DNA of 64,000 nt from positions 371,200 to 435,199 of the forward strand of contig NZ_FNAO01000006.1 in assembly GCF_900101815.1 (NCBI RefSeq). The letters are read 5' to 3'. The stretch comes from Pricia antarctica (GTDB taxonomy: Bacteria; Bacteroidota; Bacteroidia; Flavobacteriales; Flavobacteriaceae). This document shows positions 10,915-19,435 of the stretch, one piece after another. The notes under the pieces were generated by a model that did not search any database, was not told where the DNA came from, and worked only from the letters and a program-made list of their open reading frames with translations. The position numbers were made by a program, and so were the translations under genes. The number at the start of each line of letters is the position of its first letter. Position 1 is the stretch's first letter.

Positions 10915-11958
10915 ATGTACATTAAAAAAATATTGCTTTTCATTCTTCTCGCCGGCCTTGTGGTAGGTGGCATATTCGCCTACATGGTCTACGATGCCAT
11001 ATTTGCGCCCAATACCAGTTTCAGTAATGAACAGGCCTATGTATTTATTCCCTCGGATGCTAATTTTGAGGATGTGAAACAACAATTGGATCCCCTTTTG
11101 CAGGACATGGATTCGTTTCGCAAAGTGGCGGATAGAAAAGGATATATTCTCAATATCAAAGCAGGAAAGTACGCCATCAAAAAGGGAATGAACAACAATG
11201 AGATCATCAACTCCCTCCGTAGTAACAACCTTCCTGTAAAAGTGGCCTTTAATAACCAGGAAACTTTGGCGGATCTCGCCGGACGGATAGCCGTTCAACT
11301 GGAACCCGATAGCCTCATATTAATGAATACGTTGAATGACCCCGATTTTTTAAAAGCCAGCGGATTTACCGATGATACAAAACTGACGATGTACGTTCCG
11401 AACAGCTATGAATTTTTCTGGAATACTTCGGCCGAAGATTTTAGAGATCGCATGCTAAAGGAATACAAACGCTTTTGGAACCAAAAGCGTTTGGAAAAGG
11501 CGAAAGCGCTTAACTTGACGCCTTCGGAAGTAGTTTCTTTGGCCGCCATCGTACACAAAGAGACCGCCAAGGTCGATGAACGCCCCAGGGTCGCCGGGCT
11601 TTACCTTAATCGCATTCGTTCAGGAATGTTGCTACAGGCAGATCCTACCGTTATTTATGCCATAAAAAAACGTACGGGAAATTTTGATACCATTATTAAA
11701 AGAGTGCTGTACAAAGATTTAGAATTGGATTCTCCCTATAACACCTATAAATATGCGGGGGTACCCCCGGGACCAATTACCATGCCCGATATCACAGCCG
11801 TTGACGCGGTTTTAAATGCTGAAAAAAACGACTATTATTATATGGTCGCCGATGTCCAGAATTTCGGATATCATATGTTTGCGAAAACGGCGGCGCAGCA
11901 TAACCGTAATAAGGTACAGTATATCCGATGGTTGAATGAACAGAAAATTAAGAGATAG
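10915..11958 (+). CDS. mltG: Endolytic peptidoglycan transglycosylase MltG
   Basis: Inner-membrane lytic transglycosylase that cuts nascent glycan strands and sets their length. 347 residues, with one N-terminal membrane helix (ILLFILLAGLVVGGIFAYMV) and then the YceG domain. The catalytic glutamate is Glu216 in SLAAIVHKET, followed by VAGLYLNRIRSGMLLQADPT and the C-terminal YKYAGVPPGPI motif. Transcribed separately from the dapF pair, with a 172-base gap that holds no gene. Confidence 0.97.
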   Translation: MYIKKILLFILLAGLVVGGIFAYMVYDAIFAPNTSFSNEQAYVFIPSDANFEDVKQQLDPLLQDMDSFRKVADRKGYILNIKAGKYAIKKGMNNNEIINSLRSNNLPVKVAFNNQETLADLAGRIAVQLEPDSLILMNTLNDPDFLKASGFTDDTKLTMYVPNSYEFFWNTSAEDFRDRMLKEYKRFWNQKRLEKAKALNLTPSEVVSLAAIVHKETAKVDERPRVAGLYLNRIRSGMLLQADPTVIYAIKKRTGNFDTIIKRVLYKDLELDSPYNTYKYAGVPPGPITMPDITAVDAVLNAEKNDYYYMVADVQNFGYHMFAKTAAQHNRNKVQYIRWLNEQKIKR

Positions 11959-12041
11959 GCAATTCATCCGTATTTAAATGTCGGTCATCTAAAACCCGCA
12001 TTTTTTAACAAAGCATTTATAAAATAGGATATAAACGCCTT

Positions 12042-12049
12042 TATCTTTG
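12042..12049 (+). promoter_or_regulatory. Candidate -7 promoter element
   Basis: TATCTTTG matches TAnnTTTG, 55 bases before the start of the lysozyme-fold gene. No TTG is found at 17-21 bases upstream, so only the -7 element supports it. Confidence 0.35.
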
Positions 12050-12103
12050 TCCCCAGTAATCTAAGCGAACCTTTAATTTCGTAAGTCTTAGGAAAAGCAA
12101 CAT

Positions 12104-12736
12104 ATGAGAAAGTGGATTCGAGTTTCGATTCCCCTGATCATTACCAGTATTTTATTGAGTTTTGCGTTCAAACCAAAAGAAGAGGTTAAAGTGCCCGAAA
12201 CCCTTAAAGTCAACAAACCTACTGCGGTTTTGTTCCCCAAAAACAAAACCTTGAATGCTAAGATGTTAATGGCTCCGCCCTTTTTGGGCAGCTCGTACAT
12301 CGGTTTTAAAGAAGCCTTGGCCTTTAAAGAGTCTCGAGGTAATTACTTTACGATCAACACCTTGGGGTACTTGGGCAAATACCAATTTGGTATAGGCACC
12401 TTACAGCTTATGGGTGTTTACAATGCCACACTTTTTTTGAACGATCCTATTTTGCAGGAACAGGCTTTTCACACGAACATAGCCCGTAACAAATGGATTC
12501 TCAGAAAGGATATCGAACGTTTCGTCGGTGCAACTATCGGCGGTATCGAGATTACGGAATCCGGTATGCTCGCTGCGGCCCACTTGGCCGGTGCCGGTAA
12601 CGTAAAAAGATACCTGCGTTCATGGGGTGCCTTCGACGTTTCGGACAGCTACGGGACCAACATTGCTAACTACATGAAAAAGTTTTCGGGATACGATGTA
12701 TCACACATAGCTATGAAACGCAATCCGAAGGTTTAA
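12104..12736 (+). CDS. Small exported lysozyme-fold (transglycosylase-like) protein
   Basis: 210 residues with an N-terminal membrane or signal segment (VSIPLIITSILLSFAF). The core FKEALAFKESRGNY has a Glu (Glu76) followed by Ser, as in lytic transglycosylases, then GYLGKYQFGIGTLQ and MLAAAHLAGAGNVKRYLRSW, resembling the later motifs of that fold. I infer peptidoglycan cleavage or binding. No LysM domain is present. It follows mltG, another cell-wall enzyme, on the same strand, but with a 145-base gap and its own candidate promoter element. Confidence 0.7.
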   Translation: MRKWIRVSIPLIITSILLSFAFKPKEEVKVPETLKVNKPTAVLFPKNKTLNAKMLMAPPFLGSSYIGFKEALAFKESRGNYFTINTLGYLGKYQFGIGTLQLMGVYNATLFLNDPILQEQAFHTNIARNKWILRKDIERFVGATIGGIEITESGMLAAAHLAGAGNVKRYLRSWGAFDVSDSYGTNIANYMKKFSGYDVSHIAMKRNPKV

Positions 12737-13183
12737 GTGTACCTACTAGTATGGTAAAACTTCCACAGCTGCCCTTCCAAATCCTTCGACGAGGCTCAGG
12801 AAACAAGCTCAGTTACCTTACCGGATTCTAGCACTTGGCTATTTCGTTGCAACAGTACAATTTTTAGTACATATGAAGATGGGATAGGCCCCGACGGCAA
12901 CATCGGGGTTTATTTTTTAAATTGGACTGGTAGACTTTAAAAATAAAAATAGGCAGTTCATCCCGTAAAACTTACCATTCACACAATTCATCCGGTCGAT
13001 CCTAATTTATTTGTTATTTTTATCAATAGTAATGACATTAAGTAGTTGGTGAATATGACTTGATGTTCCAGTTCAATAATTTAGAATTTTGCAAGAAGTG
13101 CTCATCGGTTACTTGTTTAGAACTTGTGTAAAAAAAGCCCCCAATGAAGTTATGTAATCTCAATTAATTCAAAAGCGGGGAAA
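12737..13183. other. Intergenic region with a terminator and a short GC-rich repeat unit
   Basis: 447 bases without a gene. Positions 12784-12813 carry TTCGACGAGGCTCAGG and, after AAA, CAAGCTCAGT, a small internal repeat of a type I associate with flavobacterial intergenic DNA. A terminator hairpin follows at 12888-12917. The rest is AT-rich and featureless. Confidence 0.5.
12888..12917 (+). terminator. Intrinsic terminator
   Basis: Stem CCCCGA / TCGGGG (12889-12894, 12903-12908) followed by TTTATTTTTT. It lies 150 bases past the lysozyme-fold gene on the plus strand and is the first terminator after it. Confidence 0.6.
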
Positions 13184-14518
13184 ATGCTACAAACTTTCAG
13201 GAAAAAATTGTTTTGGTCATTGGACGTTTTAAAGGGAAGCAAGATCAAGACCCACTACAAGGATGTCAAGAATATTCTGGAAAATTTTGATTCGATTGAA
13301 TCAAAAAAGAAAAGGGCCGAATGTCTTGGCAAACTTTTGAAACATGCGGTAAATACCACTCCTTTTTATAAAAGGTTTACGAACTTCTCCTCGTTGAACG
13401 ACTTTCCGGTCATAAACAAAAATATGATCCGTGATCATTACGATGATTTTAAGTCTTCGATATTTAGGGATCAAAAAAATTATGCTGTCTACACCAGCGG
13501 TTCTACCGGCACCCCATTTAGAATATTCCACGACAAGAATAAGAGGGACAGGCATTCGGCCGACGTTACCTATTTTAACCGAAAAGCTGGTTTTGAGATA
13601 GGCCATAAATCTTACTACATTAGGCATTGGGACCAATACAATACATCGAACCCTTGGATGGTCTGGAGAAAAAACGTGCATATGCATCCGGTATCACGAT
13701 TATCCCATGAAGATTTGCACCACCTTTTCGACACAATGTCAAAAGACACGACCCCAAAGGGAATCTTATGCTATGCTTCGGTCTTGGATGAAATGAAAAT
13801 CTTTTTAGATAGTTCCGATACGGCACCATCGATTGAGCGGATAAATTCCATAATTGCTATTTCCGAGACTTTAAAAGAGGATACAAAAAAAGGTATTGAA
13901 AAGCATTTGGGCGTTCCCGTTGTCTCAAGATATGCCAATGTAGAAAACGGAATCTTGGCTCAGCAATTCTTAACTGGTAATGAATTTCATATCAACTGGG
14001 CCAGTTATTTTGTTGAAGTATTGGATATGGATACCGATGAGCCCGCTGCACCCGGCGAGCGTGGCCGAATCGTAATTACCGATCTATATAACCAGTGTAT
14101 GCCTATGATCAGATATGATACCGGTGATCTGGGTCAGATGGACTACCGTATTAAAAATGGTATGGAGTATCCCGTCTTGGATAGGGTGGAAGGGCGAAAA
14201 TTGGATATGATATATGATACCGACGGTGAAATGATGTCACCCTACGTGGTATACCATATTTTAAAATATCCGCATATAAAACAGTATCAGTTTATTCAGG
14301 AAGGCGAAAAAAAGTATTTGATCAAATTGAACGTATCACCTGAGTTCAATAGCGGTAAGAACATTCTTAGTGAGTTCAAGAAACATCTGGGAACGGACGC
14401 AGAGATCCTGCTGGATTTCGTAGAGGATATTCCGTTGCTCTCTTCTGGCAAACGGAAATTTGTCATCAACAAATGGCGCAGTAACTTAGTAGAGGAACCA
14501 TCGCGATTGCAGGCGTGA
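13184..14518 (+). CDS. CapK-like adenylate-forming enzyme (phenylacetate-CoA ligase family)
   Basis: 444 residues. The ATP-binding loop YAVYTSGSTGTPFRI (about 100-114) is the A3 motif of adenylate-forming enzymes; NQCMPMIRYDTGDLGQM and VEGRKLDMIYDTDGEMM match the later AMP-binding motifs of phenylacetate-CoA ligases and of the CapK proteins found in surface-polysaccharide loci. It probably activates a carboxylic acid; the substrate is unknown. It stands upstream of the tyrosinase fusion with a 229-base gap and no visible terminator, so they could share a transcript. No polysaccharide cluster surrounds it, which is unusual for CapK. Confidence 0.85.
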   Translation: MLQTFRKKLFWSLDVLKGSKIKTHYKDVKNILENFDSIESKKKRAECLGKLLKHAVNTTPFYKRFTNFSSLNDFPVINKNMIRDHYDDFKSSIFRDQKNYAVYTSGSTGTPFRIFHDKNKRDRHSADVTYFNRKAGFEIGHKSYYIRHWDQYNTSNPWMVWRKNVHMHPVSRLSHEDLHHLFDTMSKDTTPKGILCYASVLDEMKIFLDSSDTAPSIERINSIIAISETLKEDTKKGIEKHLGVPVVSRYANVENGILAQQFLTGNEFHINWASYFVEVLDMDTDEPAAPGERGRIVITDLYNQCMPMIRYDTGDLGQMDYRIKNGMEYPVLDRVEGRKLDMIYDTDGEMMSPYVVYHILKYPHIKQYQFIQEGEKKYLIKLNVSPEFNSGKNILSEFKKHLGTDAEILLDFVEDIPLLSSGKRKFVINKWRSNLVEEPSRLQA

Positions 14519-14747
14519 AGGAAATTAGAAAATATAACGATTTTTAATTCGAATTGTTTCCTAAAACAAGGTCCCATGGTTAGTTGCCTGTATTGCCACA
14601 GGATTTAAAATTCTTGGGCGTACGGGAACTATGGTTCTTTCATCCTCAAATGAATCTTAACTGGTTATTTCATAATATATTGAAGATTAGGATTCCCCAA
14701 CTCAATTGTTCCCCCAAAGAAAAATCATAAACCCAAAAAAAAACATC

Positions 14748-17504
14748 ATGGGAACAAGAAAGAACGCCAAGTTTTTAACTCCTTCCGAAAGGGAAAATTT
14801 TGTGAGGGCCTGCGTTTTGCTTAAGGCCGATATCGTAAATCCGGGAGCCCTGGCGAGCCTACGATATAGTAAATGGGACGAATTTGCTGCAGTACATTGG
14901 ATGATTCAAGAGGCATTTGCGCCGGGATCCCCGACCGTTAATTTTGGTCATGGCGGTATGGGGGCGTACTCGTTTTTGAGCTGGCATCGTTATTTTTTGT
15001 TCCATATGGAACAGCAGCTGCAAACCAAAGTTGCTGGTGTAACTGTACCCTATTGGGATTGGACCGATCCCACCAGTATCATGACCAATACCTTTATGGG
15101 CCCTGACGGAACGACAGGGGGTCGGGTACAACAGGGCTATTTTGCGGTGAATAGGCCCGGCACGGGTCCGAACACCACTACTTCTCCCGGCTGGTGGCCG
15201 GCATCGCTCGACGGGTGGACCTTGAGCAATATATTTCCTACAAACGCCCGTGGGGGGCTTAAACGCAGTACAGGGGCCGCCGCAGCCACACCGCTGCCTT
15301 CTCCTGCCGATATACAGCAGGCCCTTGCCAAGGCCAACTTCCCGGACTTTCAAGGCGCCTTGGAAGCGGGTGCAGGAATAGCCTCGGGACATCGATTGCA
15401 CAACGATATGCATAAATGGATCGGGGGACATATGCAGATTCTTCAGGCATCTCCTTTCGACCCGTTTTTTTATCTGGTGCACGCCAATGTAGATCGGCTT
15501 TGGGCCATGTGGCAAACGGACGGTCACATGAACGAATATCCCAATGCAGGGGGCTTTCAGCACCACCGTAGAAACGACTTAATGTACCCTTGGATGGGGG
15601 GTGCGGCCGGGTATGGTACCAATGCGGCCATTGCGGGTTCCGTGCCCATGCCTTCTTGGGTAACGGGGCCTGGTGCAAAAACGAACGCAAACACCCTCGA
15701 TTTCCGAAACGAATTCGATTATACCTACGATACCATTCCCATAATGGGCATAGGGCTTGACCGTACCGGCAGCATGACCGGCCTTACGCCCGATCCCATG
15801 GTCGTTACCGATGCTGATGTCACCAAATGGGAAGCCGCCAAAAGAGGAGTGTCCGCATTTTTACAGGATGCCGAAACCGCCCAGGCCAGTGGCGAAATCT
15901 ATTTGACGGCCGGTGTAAAGACTTTTCGGAGTTTAATCGCTAATGATTTTGACTCCGTCTTTGGTGCTCCGGATTATGGACTGATTAAAACAGGAAGCAG
16001 TTTTAGCAAATCGATTTTTGATTCTAATATTGCCTCGGTAACCCCTGGGGGGAGCACGCCCTTGGCCGATGCGCTTCAGGATGTGCAAAATACCCTGGTG
16101 GAAACCCCATTCGGCGGCGACCCCGGCGATGAACGGCGCTATCTGGCCATGTTGACCGATGGCGTACGAACCTCCGGGTCTCCCATGAACTCCATCCCAA
16201 ACGGCAGTTTTAGCAGAACGGCCATCTTTGCGATGGGTTTCGGTACCGGGGCCGATGTAAGTTATACTACCTTGGAGACGATGAGGAACAAGGGGCAAAT
16301 ATTGGGTTCACAGCAGATATTCCACGGGGAAAATGCCGGTACCATCGATAAGTTCTTTTCGAATTCATTAGCTGCAGCTATTGGCTTTACGACTATTTTT
16401 GATCCCGTCATCGAACTTTTTGCCGGGGAGCATACCCATCTTTATTTTGATGCCACCTCTGCCGAGGATTCCTTTTTTATAACCGCCCAGGGAATGGATT
16501 TTGAGGACAGAAATTGGAAATTTATGTTGCATGGCCCCAATGGGTATGTGCTCTATGGAGATGATATGGCGCATGGACACGGGGAATCTTGCCATCATTG
16601 CTGTCCTTCCCCCCATGTTACTGCCAAGCGCTCCGATGGGCGTTTGACGGTAGTGGTGCAACGGGGGAATACCGCAAAGCATTGCTGGGTCGGAAAATGG
16701 GAGCTCATGATCGCCTACAAAGCCAAAAATATAGACGGAATGGTGATGCAGATGCTGGGGGAATTGATGTTCCCCGTTGCAGCCGGACCTATAAGGGGCC
16801 ATCGGTATTCGCGTCTCCTTGCCCAGCCCAAAAAAAGGACGGCCGTCAGGAATATTTTTACCAAGAGCCAACATGGGTTGGATATGCGGGCCTTGAGTTC
16901 CAATAGAAACGACAACGATGCCTGCAATATTACGGTGAACATCTATTCGCGCACCAATCTGAAAGTAACACTTGACCCCAAGAGCTTGGTAATCAAATCA
17001 GGAGAGGAACTGAATATTATGGTAAACATGCAAGCCATGATAGGCGGAGTAAACCAATTAAGCGGATTTGCCCGAATGGTCGCACCAGGTTTTGATATTC
17101 AAAAACTATTGCCCAAGGATAAAGTGGACATTATACTAAAAAAAATCGAACATCCAAAGCGGGAGAATGACGGGAAGAAAGATGGAAAATGTAAATCCGA
17201 ACTTGATATAGCCCTTATACTAGGCCACTTAGAAAAAGAAAAAGAAGGACTGGAATTTATCAAGGATAGCGAGGTTAAAGTAGTAAGCCATGAGGGCGGG
17301 CCTTTGCATGTTCATGTGAAAGACACTGAGGTGCCGGGTACCTATCATTTCGGTATTTATGTAGAAGGTACCTATATCCCCAACGCCCCTAATGAGAAAA
17401 ATAACCACGAGCATGGAAACATGGAAAATGCGCCCGCGAACGAAGGCGAACCTGAAACTTTTTCAAGACTGTTAAATATTAGTATTGGCGTTATCGGTGC
17501 ATGA
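14748..17504 (+). CDS. Tyrosinase / von Willebrand factor A fusion protein
   Basis: 918 residues from MGTRKNAKFL; an in-frame ATG 14 codons earlier adds only lysine-rich sequence. Residues 10-265 are a tyrosinase: CuA histidines probably His50, His68 and His80 (SFLSWHRYFLFHMEQQL), PYWDWTD at 101-107, CuB His218 and His222 (RLHNDMHKW) and His245 (DPFFYLVHANVDRLW). Residues 331-545 are a VWA domain with a MIDAS site: Asp338-x-Thr-Gly-Ser342, Thr437 in GGSTPLADAL, Asp471 in MLTDGVRTSG. A beta-rich tail follows with a Cys/His knot (HGHGESCHHCCPSPH). There is no signal peptide or T9SS tail, so location is uncertain. The tyrosinase half should oxidise phenols with oxygen; the VWA half suggests protein binding. 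Confidence 0.9.
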   Translation: MGTRKNAKFLTPSERENFVRACVLLKADIVNPGALASLRYSKWDEFAAVHWMIQEAFAPGSPTVNFGHGGMGAYSFLSWHRYFLFHMEQQLQTKVAGVTVPYWDWTDPTSIMTNTFMGPDGTTGGRVQQGYFAVNRPGTGPNTTTSPGWWPASLDGWTLSNIFPTNARGGLKRSTGAAAATPLPSPADIQQALAKANFPDFQGALEAGAGIASGHRLHNDMHKWIGGHMQILQASPFDPFFYLVHANVDRLWAMWQTDGHMNEYPNAGGFQHHRRNDLMYPWMGGAAGYGTNAAIAGSVPMPSWVTGPGAKTNANTLDFRNEFDYTYDTIPIMGIGLDRTGSMTGLTPDPMVVTDADVTKWEAAKRGVSAFLQDAETAQASGEIYLTAGVKTFRSLIANDFDSVFGAPDYGLIKTGSSFSKSIFDSNIASVTPGGSTPLADALQDVQNTLVETPFGGDPGDERRYLAMLTDGVRTSGSPMNSIPNGSFSRTAIFAMGFGTGADVSYTTLETMRNKGQILGSQQIFHGENAGTIDKFFSNSLAAAIGFTTIFDPVIELFAGEHTHLYFDATSAEDSFFITAQGMDFEDRNWKFMLHGPNGYVLYGDDMAHGHGESCHHCCPSPHVTAKRSDGRLTVVVQRGNTAKHCWVGKWELMIAYKAKNIDGMVMQMLGELMFPVAAGPIRGHRYSRLLAQPKKRTAVRNIFTKSQHGLDMRALSSNRNDNDACNITVNIYSRTNLKVTLDPKSLVIKSGEELNIMVNMQAMIGGVNQLSGFARMVAPGFDIQKLLPKDKVDIILKKIEHPKRENDGKKDGKCKSELDIALILGHLEKEKEGLEFIKDSEVKVVSHEGGPLHVHVKDTEVPGTYHFGIYVEGTYIPNAPNEKNNHEHGNMENAPANEGEPETFSRLLNISIGVIGA

Positions 17505-17513
17505 CAAAAACTA

Positions 17514-17548
17514 AGGCCCGGTGTACAACGGATTAGGTTATCGGGCCT
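17514..17548 (+). terminator. Weak hairpin after the tyrosinase/VWA gene
   Basis: Stem AGGCCCG / CGGGCCT (17514-17520, 17542-17548) with a 21-base loop, 9 bases past the stop. It lacks a T tract, so it may be a weak terminator or an RNA-stabilising hairpin between this gene and the truncated tyrosinase. Confidence 0.35.
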
Positions 17549-17634
17549 AAACCGGCTGCGAGTCTCAATGCTTAAAAAATCCTCGGTGATACATAAAAAA
17601 TATAGATATAAACATTAGAAAGAACATTAGTAAA

Positions 17635-17934
17635 ATGAGCACAGCGGAGAAAGCCGCTTACGTTAATGCGGTTTTGGCCCTAAAGGCCGATACTACGAGT
17701 GCAAGGCCTGCCGCCGCCAATATGGCCGGGGCACAATACAGATATGACGTATATATCTGGATTCATAGTATGGTCATGGGCGCAGCGCATAAAGGAGCTG
17801 CTTCTACCGCATTGCGTAGGGAATTTTTAAGGCAGTTTGAACTGGAAGTACAAGATGTTTCGGGTAATCCGAAAATGATGATTCCCTATTGTATTTGCGT
17901 CAAAGGATGTACTTCTTCCAATTCGGGATATTGA
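17635..17934 (+). pseudogene. Truncated tyrosinase N-terminal half, CuA site partly lost
   Basis: 99 residues that align with the first half of a tyrosinase: TAEKAAYVNAVLALKAD, RYDVYIWIHSMVMGAAHKGA with the first two CuA histidines, and LRREFLRQFELEVQ. The third CuA motif, normally FLPWHREFL, reads STALRREFL, so its histidine is gone; the usual PYWDWTK reads PYCICVK, and the protein stops 10 residues later. The whole CuB half is missing. The frame is open and follows a purine-rich leader. It is probably a decayed paralogue of its upstream neighbour, but a repurposed short Cys-containing protein cannot be excluded. Confidence 0.7.
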
Positions 17935-18045
17935 CAACCAGTCTATTTTTAGAAACAAAGGCTTGTTTATGGAGAAATATATGTTGCCTCGTACACAGCT
18001 TGGCCCAAAAGCTGAAAATAGCAAGAGATTATTCTAAATTTCATA

Positions 18046-19407
18046 TTATTTCTTGATCACTTTTTCTCTCAGTACCGTTTCCCCATCGGCGATCACTTCA
18101 ATGACATAGAACCCAATTGGTAAATCGGTTACGTTATCCATTTCTAAATAGGCTTTATTATTAAAAGATTTTGATGCTACGATTTTCCCCGACAGGTTAT
18201 ACATTAGTACGGTAGAAGTACGGATTCTCTTATCCATTTGTATTCCAATAATATCTGTAAACGGATTGGGTGAATAGGTTATGGCTATGTTGTTAACCAT
18301 AAATTCCACCAGATCATAGGCGTTTACATCCAAAATTGCCGCATCGTATTCAAATGGGTTCTGACTTCTTGCAATTCCAGTATTTAAGAGTAGTGCTTTG
18401 GGTAAAATATCGTTGTCAGTGTCTATACTACCCACAAATAAGGCACCGGCAGCCGTTTCAAAACCAGGAACAAGCCTTATCTCATTGACAGATTCTATTT
18501 TACAGTTGGCACCGGAAGGCACCATAAAACCATTACCCACTTCGATGGTATATTGATAATAAAAACTTTCTACGGGATTGTACGCATTGTTCACGGTGTA
18601 CCCAAACAATTCTGCCATTTGATTTTCTGCATAAAAGACGCCTAGGGTGTTGCTGGTAATCAGGTCATTCGGATCTACAGATGGGAGGGTTGAGCCGTCA
18701 AAAACATACGTGCCATCATATCGTAGCATGGAACTAATTATAAAGGAAGATTCCCCTTGATGTAGGTGTTCCCAATCCGCCCAAAGTTTATCGATATAGG
18801 TATGGTGAAGATAAAAAATAGGGTCTCTAGGGGAAAGTGGCGTACTCATCGCCCCACCCGTCCAAACATGGGCACCCCTATGTGTAGCTCCTCGTTCCAT
18901 ATCATTGGAATATACGAGGAAATCGCCTGTATTCTGTACTGTCGAAATTACGGTAGGGGTTGGCAATGGGCCATTTCCTCCCAAGTTCCTGTTCAACGCC
19001 CAGGCGGTATTAAATTGGCCCATAAAATCGGGGGCCCATAGAGGTGACGTTGGAGATTGATCTGTCGAAGAATCCCACCACGGAATACTGATATTCGGGT
19101 CGATAGCTTGCATGGCCCGTTCTAGCTCTAACATCTGCATTCTGTGCCAGGCAAAGAAAATTTGACGTTCAGGCTCATCGGGCAAGTTAAAATGAATGTC
19201 CGGTTGGGGTGAAATTCCAAAATTAAAATTATCACTATGAAAATTGGCAAGGTCACTGATTAAATCCGGGCCTGTTCGTAATTGGTAAAACGCATTGACG
19301 AGCGCGCTTTTTTCCGCAACTGTCATTTCTTGATAATTCTTACGGATGCTTTGGGCATGAATCTCAAATGCAAGAAAGGCCAATACAAAAAACACGTAAT
19401 ATTTCAT
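18046..19407 (-). CDS. Secreted tyrosinase-family copper oxidase with T9SS sorting domain
   Basis: 453 residues: signal peptide (MKYYVFFVLAFLAFEIHAQS), a complete tyrosinase domain with CuA His57, His72 and His88 (FFAWHRMQMLELERA) and CuB His176 and His180 (ATHRGAHVW) and His202 (DPIFYLHHTYIDKLWADW), a beta region, and a C-terminal type-A sorting domain (TYSPNPFTDIIGIQ to LREKVIKK) for export by the type IX system. It should act at the cell surface or outside, oxidising phenols or catechols. It is 28 bases downstream of the fibronectin-III gene on the same strand, hence an operon, and convergent to the other two tyrosinase genes. Confidence 0.93.
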   Translation of the reverse strand: MKYYVFFVLAFLAFEIHAQSIRKNYQEMTVAEKSALVNAFYQLRTGPDLISDLANFHSDNFNFGISPQPDIHFNLPDEPERQIFFAWHRMQMLELERAMQAIDPNISIPWWDSSTDQSPTSPLWAPDFMGQFNTAWALNRNLGGNGPLPTPTVISTVQNTGDFLVYSNDMERGATHRGAHVWTGGAMSTPLSPRDPIFYLHHTYIDKLWADWEHLHQGESSFIISSMLRYDGTYVFDGSTLPSVDPNDLITSNTLGVFYAENQMAELFGYTVNNAYNPVESFYYQYTIEVGNGFMVPSGANCKIESVNEIRLVPGFETAAGALFVGSIDTDNDILPKALLLNTGIARSQNPFEYDAAILDVNAYDLVEFMVNNIAITYSPNPFTDIIGIQMDKRIRTSTVLMYNLSGKIVASKSFNNKAYLEMDNVTDLPIGFYVIEVIADGETVLREKVIKK

Positions 19408-19435
19408 AGGAGTAGAATTGTGGTTTGCCTTGAGA

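Noticed and set aside
12784..12813. REP- or CRISPR-like repeat
   Set aside because: Only two short imperfect units occur with no spacer pattern; no CRISPR array or cas gene is present in the window.
13184..14518. Catabolic phenylacetate-CoA ligase
   Set aside because: No phenylacetate degradation genes are nearby, and the sequence resembles the CapK branch more; a generic adenylate-forming call is safer.
14859..15690. Long minus-strand frames opposite the tyrosinase domain
   Set aside because: Their sequences are Arg/Pro-rich translations of the complementary strand of a well-supported gene.
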